Below, in pieces: positions 20,652 to 31,336 of a stretch of DNA of 64,000 nucleotides (its first letter is position 1; each line of letters opens with the position of its first letter). The notes below the pieces were generated by a model. That model was not told the origin of the DNA. It searched no databases and saw only the letters and a program-made list of their open reading frames with translations. The DNA is from Flectonema sp. DT1601 (taxonomy: Eukaryota; Euglenozoa; Diplonemea; Diplonemida; Diplonemidae). Position numbers and translations under genes: made by a program. Location: NCBI GenBank assembly GCA_964019425.1, contig OZ025846.1:558001-622000 (forward strand). The letters are read 5' to 3'.

Positions 20652-20974
20652 CCATGAATTCTGTATTGTGATCCACAAAAAGGAATGCTTTCAGATGAAA
20701 TATTATTTTCTCAATATCTGGTCGGCTGCCTGTCATCTCCGTCCTGTTAGCTAATAACATCGACTGCTGAGTAAAGACAAGTGCTAAGTTTCTCACTCAT
20801 TGGTTAATTTAACATAGTACACTATTCTGATTAGGTTATTTCTGTAGTACCCGCCTAAAGGATGCCGCAGTGACTCTCTTCATGAATTCTGTATTGTGAT
20901 CCACAAAGGGAAGACTTTCGGATGAAATATTATTTTCTTAATTACTGGTCGGCTGCCTACCATCCCCGTCCTGT
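20652..20974 (+). repeat. Local direct repeat pair of about 95 bp
   Basis: Copies 20652-20748 and 20880-20974 both run from CCATGAATTCTGTATTGTGA through TTTC(A/G)GATGAAATATTA to CGTCCTGTT. They differ at a handful of bases and by small indels. The spacing is about 230 bp. No matching third copy was seen. Confidence 0.75.
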
Positions 20975-21113
20975 TTCAATATGTTTTTTTAAATTGTTAA
21001 AAAGAATTACTTTTAACTCTATTTAAAAAAATACTGAGACTAGTCTACTGAAGCGGTGATAAAAAAATCTTATTCTCCCCCATATTCATTATTAACATTT
21101 ATTATAAATTATT

Positions 21114-21228
21114 AATGTAAAGTATTTACGTCAATCGCAGAGTGTATACCTACACTAACATTACCTTTAGTCAACTGTATCTCAGAACTAAATGTTAAAT
21201 TATCGTTATGTTGTTTATGATACAATAC
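21114..21228 (+). repeat. Dispersed repeat family 3, copy B
   Basis: About 115 bp matching 1504-1617 in the same orientation at roughly 90% by eye, from AATGTAAAGTATTTACGTCA to the GATACAATAC end. Copies 20 kb apart indicate a dispersed element. Confidence 0.65.
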
Positions 21229-21537
21229 ATTTGTATTTTACGTACAAACTCGAACAGTTAACCCCCCCCATATTCGACAGCACATATGGGATTTCTTATC
21301 GATACCAATTGTTGATTTTCTTATATTGCAACCACGTTTGGCCGAACCCTATTCTCGTTTTCGCCAGTTTCAAGTTGCTTTCCATTTAATATTAGTATCA
21401 AGTTATCCCCCCCAACAGGTAAATGATCAAAAGTTTGAAAAGAAAATAAATAAATTTTTAAAAAAATTGAATTATCGTATATAAATCTGTATTTTCTCTT
21501 CTCAAAGAACAAAACTTTAAAAAGTAACAAAATAACA

Positions 21538-21825
21538 ATGAGAACCTGTGACAATCTCAGTTTGAATATGGCATTAAACTTTATGGACGAATACCAAATT
21601 GATTCAAGATATCAGGATGTCGCATCGATATGCATGACGACAGTCATGTTAATTACACTGATATTCGGAGCATTTTGCTTTTGGGAATTCGTCGTCTGTG
21701 GCGTCACAGATGATGAAGAAGAGATTATATGCAGAAATAAGGATGATCCAACCTACATCCATGTTAGACACCATCCTATTTATCACGGTGCTTGTGCTAA
21801 AAAACCAACCATGACTCGGGCTTGA
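21538..21825 (+). CDS. Small single-pass membrane protein, unknown
   Basis: 95 residues with one clear hydrophobic segment at about 30-53 (ICMTTVMLITLIFGAFCFW), followed by an acidic DDEEE patch and a His-rich tail (IHVRHHPIYH). The family is not recognised. Codon use and composition look real rather than run-derived. The methionine at residue 11 is an alternative start. It stands alone in a long gene-poor stretch, 121 nt after a CCCAACAG acceptor candidate. A few residues outside the membrane segment are all there is to work with. Confidence 0.55.
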   Translation: MRTCDNLSLNMALNFMDEYQIDSRYQDVASICMTTVMLITLIFGAFCFWEFVVCGVTDDEEEIICRNKDDPTYIHVRHHPIYHGACAKKPTMTRA

Positions 21826-22976
21826 TGATGTATCCGACTCACTGCGACTTCAGTTGTTTTCATCTATCTAATTTGCATTGAGATCCGTCGTGACTTTGCT
21901 TGAATGACGTACTGCTACCTACTATATATTGAAATAACTCGTTAAGGTATTAAAAAATCTAAGCGTGTGCATGTGAGTTTTTGTGGATACCAAAAAGAAA
22001 GGCTTTTATGCTGTTCGATTTTTTGGTTTTCCCATTCTGTTGTTCTAAAAAAAAAAAAGAGCTTTTTGTGGCTATAAAGAAATCTATCAAGCTGCTGCTG
22101 CTGCTACGTCTATTTTAGTTCATTGTGTGACATAACCCCGCATCGTTGCCTTTTTGCTTTGATGTATTTCGCGCAAAACGCCTGGATTCAGTTTTTTTTC
22201 TTCTTTTCTTTCTTTTTCTTTTTCTCTTCGTTGTTACTAATTAAGACATAACTTTTGTTTTTTTAAAAAAAAAAAAAAAAACCATAAAAATATTCATCTT
22301 CTTCGCATCGCATTCCAATAAAAAGTTATAATGGCACGCAAGAGTGACGTCAATGAAATGTGTATACTCTGCTGCTGCTGTATTCTTTAGTCGGAGAGCT
22401 CGTTTTGCGAAGCTCACTTCATCGTTGAATTTGGTTATGTCCCTCCTCATGTTTTTATATTTCTTAATAAGACTTTTCCAAGGAAAAAAGTTGCTTTTTA
22501 AAAAAAAAAAAAAAAATTTTTAAAATAAGGTTTAAAGTTGCTTGTAGTTGAGAATTATCTTTTTTCTTTTATTAGCTTAGTGAGCCTTAGTTTTTTTTTT
22601 TTTTTTTTTTATTGGTTGCGTGTTTACGCGAGCAGGCGCTTTTCCTAATCGCTTTAAGAAGCGATAGTTTCTTTTTCTTTTTTCTTCCTTTTCCCTTTTG
22701 TGGTTCATTTCAATTATGTACTTGAGCAAAAAAAAAAAACAACAACCACAAAACAGCGTCAGTCCGGGACTCATTAATAATAACACAAGGCAGTGTTTCT
22801 TCTGTAAACAGTTGAGGTTTTCTGTGTGAAAATAACTCAATTTTTCTTTTTTTAACGTATTACATTTGTTCCAGGTTCCACCTGTTTCTGCGATCGGTCA
22901 CAGATCTTGTGTAGGAGAGAACTATGAGTTACAAAGAAAAAAGTTTTTTAAATTCGTTTTTTTTTCTTTTTAAGAG

Positions 22977-23131
22977 GGCGGGTGGGTTAAGGTAGTCATT
23001 TGTTCCAGGTTATTCTACGTCTCTTATCGTCTGTGAGAGTCTCACGGTTGCTGGTAGCGATATAACTGTTACCCTGTTGAGCTTTTCCTGGCTTTTGGCT
23101 TCCTAGGCTTCGTAAATAAATAAATAAATAA
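22977..23131 (+). repeat. SINE-like element, intermediate-length copy
   Basis: Matches the 59-260 copy from GGCGGGT and GGTAGTCATTTGTTCCAGG through the GGTAGC...TTACC hairpin block to the AAATA tail. It extends about 30 bp further 5' than the 1806 copy but lacks the first 50-60 bp of the longest copy. Confidence 0.7.
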
Positions 23132-24832
23132 GACAAAATTTCCCAGCTGAATGTACATAATTATTTACAAATGAAAAAAACCTGATGTAATAACCTACAG
23201 GTGTAAAAGTACAGCTATTCAGTGGGAAGTTTCCGTTGCGCAGCTACCTCTTTATGGCATTTTGAAATCTACTGTTTTCTTTCTTACGTTCCTAAGTTCT
23301 TTTTCCTTTTTTTTTTTTTTTTTTTTTTTTTTTTCTTTCAAGAATAAATTCTTTTAGTGGTTACCTCAGACTCGCTGGTGCAGCCTGTCCGTAAGGCTCT
23401 TGACCAACTAATGCAAAACTTTTCTTCAATTATTCTATTTCGAAGTCAAGTCCCTCACTTTAGTAAGAGTGATTTCTCGATTTCGTATAAATAACTACTT
23501 ACAATTGTGTTGCTTGATTTCAATTGGAAAAAAAAAAAAAAGTTCCTCAGTTTTTGAGGCTTTTTTTTTTGTTTGAATAGTTGTATTGACAGTTATAGAA
23601 GGAAGAATTGAAAGAACAAACAGTTTTTTTTTTAAATTTTTTTTTATAGATTTTCCCACATACTTGTCGCTGCAAGCAATATTGCGCGCCCAAACAACGA
23701 CAAAAAAACAAAAAAACACCAAAAAAAGACTACAAAAAATTGTTACTCTGCATCAGTCAAACCGCAAACTGGTTTGACGGCTTGCCTATTGTCAAGTAAA
23801 CAAGCCCTGGCACTTTGTGTGTGTTTGAACTGGAATAGAGCTGCAGTTGTTGTCATGTTTTGGTTTATAATAACGCTAGGTAATTAAATTCGAGGAGGAT
23901 ATATCCCCCCCTCTGAAAAAAATTTGTTGTGGTAAGAAATCGTCTGTCAGTGATAATTCTTTTTACTGTCACTGGCAGTCCCTCATGAAAGAATCAACAG
24001 AAATTGAAATTTAAAAATAAAATAAAAAAAAACAAACACAAAAAATCCCTTCGGTCATCATCAGTGATTTTCCGCTCATGACGTTTTATTTTCCTTTCTT
24101 TTGAGAGCTATACAAAAAAAACCCCACCAAAAAAAACCCCCTGAAAAGCAAAAAAAAAAAAGTACTTTATCCCCCTCCGCATGTTTCATTTGCGTAATTC
24201 CGTTCACTGCGACAACAAAAAAAAAAACACAAACGAAAGAAAAAAAAATCAGACGAAAATGAAATAGAAATGGGAAAATAAAAGGGGGGGAAAAAAAAAA
24301 ATCCAAATCCCTTTCCTTTTCGACATATACATCGAAAAGCAAAACTGAAAAGAAAAAAAATCTGTTGTATGTTTTTTTATCTCTCTCTTTTTGTTTTTGT
24401 TTTCCCTCCTTTTTTCTTCCTACAGTAACCCTTGAGGTCTCGAATTAGTGTTCACACAGTCACTTACATTGAGTGATGTATAAAACACAACGTGAAAAAA
24501 AAAAAACAACGCAGATATCAGATTTAACTTTGAAAAAGCAGACCAACAAGCACATAAAGAGATTTGGTATCTGGAATTATTAATTGTTTTTTTCAACGCA
24601 TCTCCTTCGTTCTTCATCTCTTTTTTTTTTCTCTCTCAACCATTAGAGTTCCGTTTTTTTTTTTTTTTTTTTTTTTCTTGGTTGTCTGGCCTCAGTGGCC
24701 ATTGTTTAATAAGTTGAAAAAGTAAAAAAAACATCTGAGAAAGTATAAAAGAATTGAGAAAAAATCTTTTCCTTATTTTTTATTTTATTTTTTTTTTTTT
24801 TTCGTTCTCCCGTGAGAAATTTTTATCACGTG

Positions 24833-24867
<35 letters not shown>

Positions 24868-25136
24868 TGTAAAAAAAAATTTCCCTTTTTTTTTTTTCTA
24901 TCCTCAAACGTTTCGGGTGTATAAAAAAGAAATGAAAAAAGAAACTCTCTTTTTGTTCAATACGTAAAAAAAACACTAAAAATATTTTTCTTTCATTGAC
25001 ACTTAATTGCCTGCCAAAGAAAAGAATGAAAGCCTCGAGTGGTAATTCAGTCACGTGCCACAAATAAATTAACGAAGGGGGAAAAAAAAAATATAAACAA
25101 TAAGAAAAAGAAAAGAAAATGATAATCATATCGAAT

Positions 25137-25171
<35 letters not shown>

Positions 25172-26940
25172 CTGTTTTATAAGAGAAACAATGTTCTATA
25201 GCAGTATAATAGAAGAAGAAAAACAAAAAAAAAAAACAATCAAATGTAAAGAAAAAACCAATTCATTTTTATCAACCCGACTGGTGCAGCCCACCAGCGT
25301 GGATTGTATTGTTAAATCTGTTTTGTGTTGGTAAATGGGGCTAGGAGAGGTGCATCTCATGCCCTCTTTTTTTCATCAGCCCTCATTTTGTACTAAACTT
25401 ACTTCGTTGAACAAACGGAAAGAGGTTACAAAACCTTTTAACCGTCTGTTCTCTTTTCTTTTTTTTTTTTAAAATTTCTTTTTATTCTTTCAGACAAAAT
25501 TAGAACTGTTTTCCTGTATTGTTTTATAGTATAAAGTTAAGTCACTCCAGATTGTTATTGCTTACTTGCCTCTCGTAATATATCAGTATGTTATGTTATA
25601 GTGATCAAGTCCATTTTGGTTAACCTTTGGAGGTGCAGTGTGTTTGAAATGTTTTTTTACTACAGAAAGAGAAAAAAGAAAATCCCTCCATCTTGGTTGC
25701 TCTCTTTTTGATTTTTTTTTTTTTTCATTCTTTTTTCCCCCATCCATTTAATATTTTCATTCGAGAGTAACAAAGTGTTACTTCTGTGAATCTGTAGCTA
25801 TGCATAAAGTACATTAGATAAAATTGTTATCACCTCACGTTGGTGAAAACCGTTTCATCTTTTCTAAGTAGCATGTTTTAAAGTAAGAATCGCTTTAATA
25901 CTTTTATATTGAGTGATCGAGATTTAGCAATTTTTTTTTTAAATATATTATGTTTCTTCTCCCACCAACTCATTATTTAATTTTCGTCATACATCATCAC
26001 ATGGTAGTGAAATACATTTGTAAGCACGCTGCTACCCAGAACAATTTGATACATGGGTTTCTTTTTTGTATAAAGCATCGACTTCTACCAGTCTCAATTA
26101 ATCTATGTTTTAGTATTTTTTTTTTTTTTTTTTTTTTTTTTTGTCTTTAATCACAATTCCTCTCTGCTCTGTTTTTTTCATTTCTAGTTACTGCTCTCTC
26201 TGGTTCTAATTCCCAAGGAGAGAGAAAAAGAAATTCTAAAAAAAAAGAATTGATAACCTGTCACCACAGTTTATTAATTTGATGTCAGTTTAAAAAAAAA
26301 AAAAAAAAAAGGAAGAAAAAAAAAGGAAATAATTGTACCAGCGAGAGTCTCTTGACTGTAGTGTCTGCTTGACTGTAATCTCCTGTTAGTTTAGTATCCT
26401 TCAGCCAATGTTTTGGTTTGAATTTTTCTCTCGTCTTTTTTTTTTTCTTTTTCTAATGTGCGTGTGGAAGGAAGAACTTCACGCACACACGTGCTATCAA
26501 AGGAGGATGTTATCCTCTTCTATCTTTTCTTTGATCTCTTCTTGCCCTCTTTTATACATTCCGCCAACAGAGACTTAACAGTGTTTTCTTCTCCTTGATA
26601 ACAGTAACTGAATGCGAGTTGACGGGTTCTTTTTCAGACTTATTTAGGTCTTTTTATTCAACATATTGAGCCTATTTTACAACGCTATTGTTTTTCTCAG
26701 GTAGGTTGCTCTCTTTTGTGTTTGCATATCAATCGCGATAGCATATTAGTTGCCCCTGGCCTGTTAGTATTTGCGTATGTACTTCGGATTCGGAACCTCT
26801 TCGCGCATACAGTTGCTGATCTGAGAAGTTTGTTTTTTCTGTTTTCGCGTTTTCTTTAGTAGTTCTCCGTTTTGAGTTTAGAACGAACGCGCGTTTGCTC
26901 TTAGTGCAAAAAGCTAGAAAGAAAGAGGAAGAGAGAGGGA

Positions 26941-26984
<44 letters not shown>

Positions 26985-27448
26985 CAGGAAGTTGTTGTCC
27001 GGCTCAACTCAGGAGTTGATGCTGTTATGAAATCACCTGTTTGCTGGGAGGATGTGTTTCATTTGTTTGTTCGTGCAGCAGTGTAGGAATCGGATCGACC
27101 ATGTAGAAGTCGTCTTTTTGACCTGTACTTCTAATTCTCAATGACTAATCTCTTTGAGAGTAAATAAACATGGTTTTGGTAGTACCAGAGAGTGAGAGGA
27201 ATTTTTTCTCTTGTCGGTATTACTTTTTTTCTTTCTTGTTTTTTCATTACTTTTTGTCCTTTTTGGTTCTTACATTATAATCTCTTCCCGTTCTCTTACT
27301 CATTTCTTTTCGCAAACCCCCCTTTTTTTCTTTTTCTTCTTTTTCTTTTTTTTTAAATTTTTTTTTTTTTTTTTTTTTTTCCGCCTTCCCAAAAGTGTTC
27401 TATTCTGTTACATTTGTTGAGAGCATTCCTGTCTTGAAATTTTATTAT

Positions 27449-27693
27449 TTTTCACCCCTCAGTCGGAAAGTTACATATTACAGAACGCTGGATGATATTA
27501 CTGTTACTGAGTTTTTTCTAAACGTAATTTTCTGATTAACAATTACAAATATTTTTCAGTCAAGTACTTTGATATTAATTTTGTTTTTAATACCTAAAAG
27601 TTGTTACTGTTTTTCACATTGTGAAAGTTTCACCCCCCTCAGTCAGAAAGTTACATATTACTGAAGGTTTTGGATGATATTACTGTTACTTAG
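27449..27693 (+). repeat. Direct repeat of about 65 bp, period about 179 bp, plus the empty site of a SINE-like insertion
   Basis: Units 27449-27512 and 27627-27693 share TTCACCCC, CAGTCxGAAAGTTACATATTA and GGATGATATTACTGTTACT. Between them, 27530-27640 matches the window start (1-58) joined to 261-318, so the window start is the same repeat split by the SINE-like element. The second unit ends in TTACTTAG (27693), 48 nt before the next ATG. Confidence 0.65.
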
Positions 27694-27740
27694 TCACGAT
27701 TATTAATATTACAAACAACTTTAAAAAGATTAATGCAAAC

Positions 27741-29936
27741 ATGAAGTCTCCTTCAGATGATGTCACATTATCTGAAGAAGTTCAGCAGCTGATAGTGTCA
27801 CTTGTGAGAAAAGATGTGGAAGCCAAAAGGAATGTTTCTGTGAAAGAAATTCGATTGAAATGCGAAGATAAATTAAACATCAGTCTCATTGATCAAAGGT
27901 CAGAGCTTCGGGAAGTGGTACACATGGCTGCTATTTCTGATGAGGAAAGCCTCGGAAAACTACGAGAAGCCGCCCAAAGAAAAAAGAAACGAATATTGGC
28001 TGTTAGAATCATCCAAAGTATGGGAAGGGGATGTCAAGTTAGAATTACTTTACAAAAAACAAAAATAATTCAAATGAAAAAAAGCTGTTTAATAATTCAA
28101 ACACGTTGGAGAGGATACCTCAGCAGGAATGACACGAAATTACTTTGGAGGTCTGCGACTCAAATTCAATCAATATTTCGATCACATGCATCAAGACAAG
28201 AACATCAAACTCGTCAGTTAAAGGTATCAATCATACAACAGCATTGGAGGGACCACCATCACAGAATGAGTTCTTACAGCAAAACAATTCAACGAATCTG
28301 TCGAGGATACATTTCAAGACTATCTTCTTCTGTGATAAAACCTACTAAGGTACTACTACTACACAGAGTCTTTATATCGTACCTTATTAGACTTGATGTT
28401 TATCAGCGTTATTCTTATCTACATCAGTTGAGGTTACAGTTGAAGTCTGTTCAGTGCCTTCAGAGAATTTCAAACGCATTTCGTGAAAGGAAGGCAGCTG
28501 CAGCGATCTTGTATAAGAATCGTCAAAATTTAGCAAGAATTGTTATTGGTTACGGTGATAGAAAGATACTTCAAATGAAAAAGACGAAGTTATTTGTATT
28601 AAATAGAATATGTGTTGGATACCGAGAGCGATGGTGGCTTTGGAAAGAAACATGCGATTCAAAGCAACGAACCATAGTTAGAGCCTGGGGATCATACAAA
28701 GTCAGAACCACACTTCAAGATGCTATCAGGAGGAGTAGCAGTGCTAGGTTAATACAACTTAATTGGAGAATGAGAAGTACACTACTACAAGAACGAGATC
28801 GTGACAGTTTAGTAATGATTGACATTGGAGATGACGATTCTACTGCTTCAGCTATTCTACAACTCCCTCATTCAAAACATCCCAACATCTCAACTAGCAA
28901 CGACGTTTGTTCAATTCGTCGTTCCAATTCTCACAGAAATCGTCGAAAACTAAAAAGATCCTCTTCTTCAAACAGACGCATCAGTAAAACGACCAACAGG
29001 TTTAATCAACAAAAGAAATTAATTACTTCAATAATAGAAGGACTAAAAGAAGAGCAAAACATTCTGATGAGTCGCAAAACTGGATTGGAAAAAGAAATAA
29101 TAATTGAACGTCAACCAGCAGAGGCAGAAGAGACAAGGCAAGCTGCGGCTTTGCAAGTAGCAAGTAACAGATTGAGAATGGAGTTGGTGGAGAATGCGAG
29201 ACTTCGAAATAAAGAAAAACGGATCGCGGAGATACAACTATTAAAAGATAAAATAACCGCTGCTGAAGAGGAGCGGGATGCCTACCGTCAATCCATCGCA
29301 GAAATGAGAAAATCGCAAGCCGTCCTTGACAAGAAACTGTGTGAATTAGAAGACACTGAAGAGAAAGAAATTAAAAATCAAAGAAGAATGCGAGGAGATT
29401 CACTAGTAGCTGAGGGATGTGCTAAACGTACAAGTGACCAGATACGATTGGGAAAGATGACAATAAGATGCCAAAAAGAGCGAATCAGCCGCCTCTCATC
29501 ACAAGACCACAATCCTGAGCTCTCCCTCGCTAATGTAATTCAAGCAGTTGTGTCTCGAAGGAAGGTTGAAAACCTGTCCGAAGAACTCGTCTCTCTCCAG
29601 TCTGAGTATGATCGACTGCTACACTCTCAGAAAGTATTAAACAGAAGACTTCAACAGGCTTCTCGAAGTAATTCTATTCAGCAATCTCTTCAAATTGAAC
29701 TTCATAAACTAACACAAGACTTGGATAACAGTCAACATCATAATAAATATGAAACACCTATCTGGTTGGAATTATCACCAAGGCCACCTCCTCGTAAGCA
29801 CAGTGTCGCAGCATCGGAATCGCCTTGCAGAGTGAGATACCCATCATGGTTGAAACCTCCTACTCCGAAGGCAGCTGTTTGTTCACAGCCCAAGGCTCCA
29901 AAAAACAAAAGTAAGCCTATCTGGCTCAGAGAATAG
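27741..29936 (+). CDS. IQ-motif, coiled-coil protein
   Basis: 731 residues in one exon. Residues about 85-345 hold a series of IQ-like motifs (AVRIIQSMGRGCQVR, LIIQTRWRGYLSR, ATQIQSIFRSH, SIIQQHWRDH, KTIQRICRGYISR, RLIQLNWRMRS), which bind calmodulin or centrin. A basic Ser/Arg stretch follows (about 385-425), then a coiled coil to about 670. The C-terminus has two PIWL-containing segments (TPIWLELSPRPPPR and KPIWLRE), a repeated short motif that could bind a partner. The protein is of a type common in axonemes and centrosomes; no exact family is claimed. Confidence 0.88.
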   Translation: MKSPSDDVTLSEEVQQLIVSLVRKDVEAKRNVSVKEIRLKCEDKLNISLIDQRSELREVVHMAAISDEESLGKLREAAQRKKKRILAVRIIQSMGRGCQVRITLQKTKIIQMKKSCLIIQTRWRGYLSRNDTKLLWRSATQIQSIFRSHASRQEHQTRQLKVSIIQQHWRDHHHRMSSYSKTIQRICRGYISRLSSSVIKPTKVLLLHRVFISYLIRLDVYQRYSYLHQLRLQLKSVQCLQRISNAFRERKAAAAILYKNRQNLARIVIGYGDRKILQMKKTKLFVLNRICVGYRERWWLWKETCDSKQRTIVRAWGSYKVRTTLQDAIRRSSSARLIQLNWRMRSTLLQERDRDSLVMIDIGDDDSTASAILQLPHSKHPNISTSNDVCSIRRSNSHRNRRKLKRSSSSNRRISKTTNRFNQQKKLITSIIEGLKEEQNILMSRKTGLEKEIIIERQPAEAEETRQAAALQVASNRLRMELVENARLRNKEKRIAEIQLLKDKITAAEEERDAYRQSIAEMRKSQAVLDKKLCELEDTEEKEIKNQRRMRGDSLVAEGCAKRTSDQIRLGKMTIRCQKERISRLSSQDHNPELSLANVIQAVVSRRKVENLSEELVSLQSEYDRLLHSQKVLNRRLQQASRSNSIQQSLQIELHKLTQDLDNSQHHNKYETPIWLELSPRPPPRKHSVAASESPCRVRYPSWLKPPTPKAAVCSQPKAPKNKSKPIWLRE

Positions 29937-30348
29937 CCGACGATGTGGTTGCTGTCAGTGTTTTGTTTCGTTATTGCAATTGCTTCAGTACCAGTAAAGC
30001 CTACGGTTATATATTTACATGTATTCAGATATGGCTTTCTTCTGTTATCTTTTGATCATTCAAAGATTATTGCCCTTCCTGTGTGACTTGCTTTATTATA
30101 CTTACACACAATGAAAGGAATGTTCGCTTTTTTTTTCTGTGCTGTTTTATTTTGTTTCTTATAGTGCCACGGGTTTTTTTTAATTATGTATTTTTATTAG
30201 ACTCTGCGAACTGTATCACTTTTCGTAAGTCTCTTTCGGTGTCTCGCGAAATATTATTTACATGTATTAAGCGATTCTTATTACGTTCCGTATTTTAATT
30301 CAGTTTTGATTGTAGTTTCTTTCATGTAGGGATATTTATATTATAAAG
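29937..30348. other. Intergenic
   Basis: No gene seen. TTTCTTTCATGTAG ends at 30329, 20 nt before the next ATG, and is a good leader acceptor. Confidence 0.5.
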
Positions 30349-31179
30349 ATGAGTGCTACAGATGTAAGTAACGCTGATATTGGTAATCAGAGTATGGCAT
30401 CTTATCAAAGCAATGAAGACATAGCATTGGTCCATCATTTGGAACTTAGTGCCTTTAAACATTTATCTAAATGGATTGATAGTGGCGCAGGACTACTGCA
30501 GGTTTCAGCTCATGGATTTGAGAATTGGAGAAATCAAGCTATGGATCCTTATTTAAAATACCACTTAGGAAAGATTAGTGCAATTTGTTTTGAGTTTTAT
30601 TCACACAGGCAGAGGTTGAATGCGGTGTTGGAAAAGATGCAGTTGGAACACGTAAGGAGATCATACTCTTGGATGAGTCCAATTAAAAAAAAAGATTCGA
30701 ATTCCCCACCCGTGAGACAATCTCACACGATTGAGATTAATAACTTACCAGGGAAATGGTCTCCTGAAAGGCTTCGAGTACTTTCTAATGCTTGTGGGTC
30801 ACCTGATCGTTTGAAAATATCAACACTTTGTAATGACTGCTTGCTTCCTCATGTCCCCAGTTCTTTACAGGCTGTGTATGCTACCAAAGAAGAAGCTCAT
30901 AAGTCAATTCTTGCTGTACATAGTAATACGTTTGGTCAGTGTGTGTCACCCCCCAGGGCAGCTTATACTGTTAATCAAAAAGTTTCTGTTCCCCAACCTG
31001 AACCTAGAAGACCTCCGAAGGTATTTTACTCCGATTTTGGCGAGTCTCTCGATGATCGAATAGCGCGCCTCAGTAATCAACGTGCTGAGGAGATCTGCAG
31101 AGAGTTCTCTCGCTCTCAATCTCAGACTAGGCAGACTCCACAAGAGACGACGGAAGATACATTTGAACCTCTCTATTGA
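30349..31179 (+). CDS. Unknown 276-residue protein
   Basis: Not recognised. The N-terminal half (about 25-110) is helical, with a FKHLSKWIDSGAGLLQ segment and an aromatic-rich helix near FEFYSHRQRLNAVLEKM that could form a small bundle. The second half is Pro/Ser-rich and probably disordered, with single Cys pairs (STLCNDCLLPH) but no clear zinc site. The product ends in TGA. It is followed after 157 bp by the 1684-residue scaffold-like gene, whose own acceptor TTTCACAG lies inside that spacer. Confidence 0.75.
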   Translation: MSATDVSNADIGNQSMASYQSNEDIALVHHLELSAFKHLSKWIDSGAGLLQVSAHGFENWRNQAMDPYLKYHLGKISAICFEFYSHRQRLNAVLEKMQLEHVRRSYSWMSPIKKKDSNSPPVRQSHTIEINNLPGKWSPERLRVLSNACGSPDRLKISTLCNDCLLPHVPSSLQAVYATKEEAHKSILAVHSNTFGQCVSPPRAAYTVNQKVSVPQPEPRRPPKVFYSDFGESLDDRIARLSNQRAEEICREFSRSQSQTRQTPQETTEDTFEPLY

Positions 31180-31336
31180 AAACTTATTATATATTATTAT
31201 TATCCCAATTATTTGTTATTGATATTTAGATTATGTTGTGTTCCATTTCTCATTTTTGATACGAAGACTACTATTCACATTATTATGATATTATTCTTTC
31301 ACAGACCTCAATCACTTAATTCATGTCATCAGTGAT

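Larger units (their letters stand above)
20382..21537. other. Intergenic region with two repeat pairs
   Basis: No gene is supported. It holds a local direct repeat (20652-20748 and 20880-20974) and copy B of repeat family 3 (21114-21228). TATCCCCCCCAACAG ends at 21417 and may be a leader acceptor for the gene at 21538. Confidence 0.6.
21826..27740. other. 5.9 kb gene desert dominated by A/T homopolymers
   Basis: No coding region is supported on either strand. Open frames are translations of poly-A/poly-T, giving Phe- or Lys-rich peptides. It contains a SINE-like copy (22977-23131), (CTG)n patches near 22092 and 22371, A-runs of about 30 near 24833-24863 and 25141-25167, a T-run of about 36 near 26945-26980, and a duplicated 65-bp unit just upstream of the next gene. 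About 23.9-25.2 kb is strikingly A-rich on the + strand. No RNA gene was recognised. Confidence 0.65.

Noticed and set aside
20530-20754. 74-residue hydrophobic open frame
   Set aside because: It has a non-ATG start, overlaps a direct repeat, and the repeat's second copy does not preserve the frame.
22085-22385. CTG repeats as a possible coding Leu/Ala run
   Set aside because: Frames around them are short and contain stops; they look like simple repeats.
24076-25129. Minus-strand frames in the A-rich core
   Set aside because: Composed almost entirely of Phe, Lys and Ile from homopolymers; no domain or start context.
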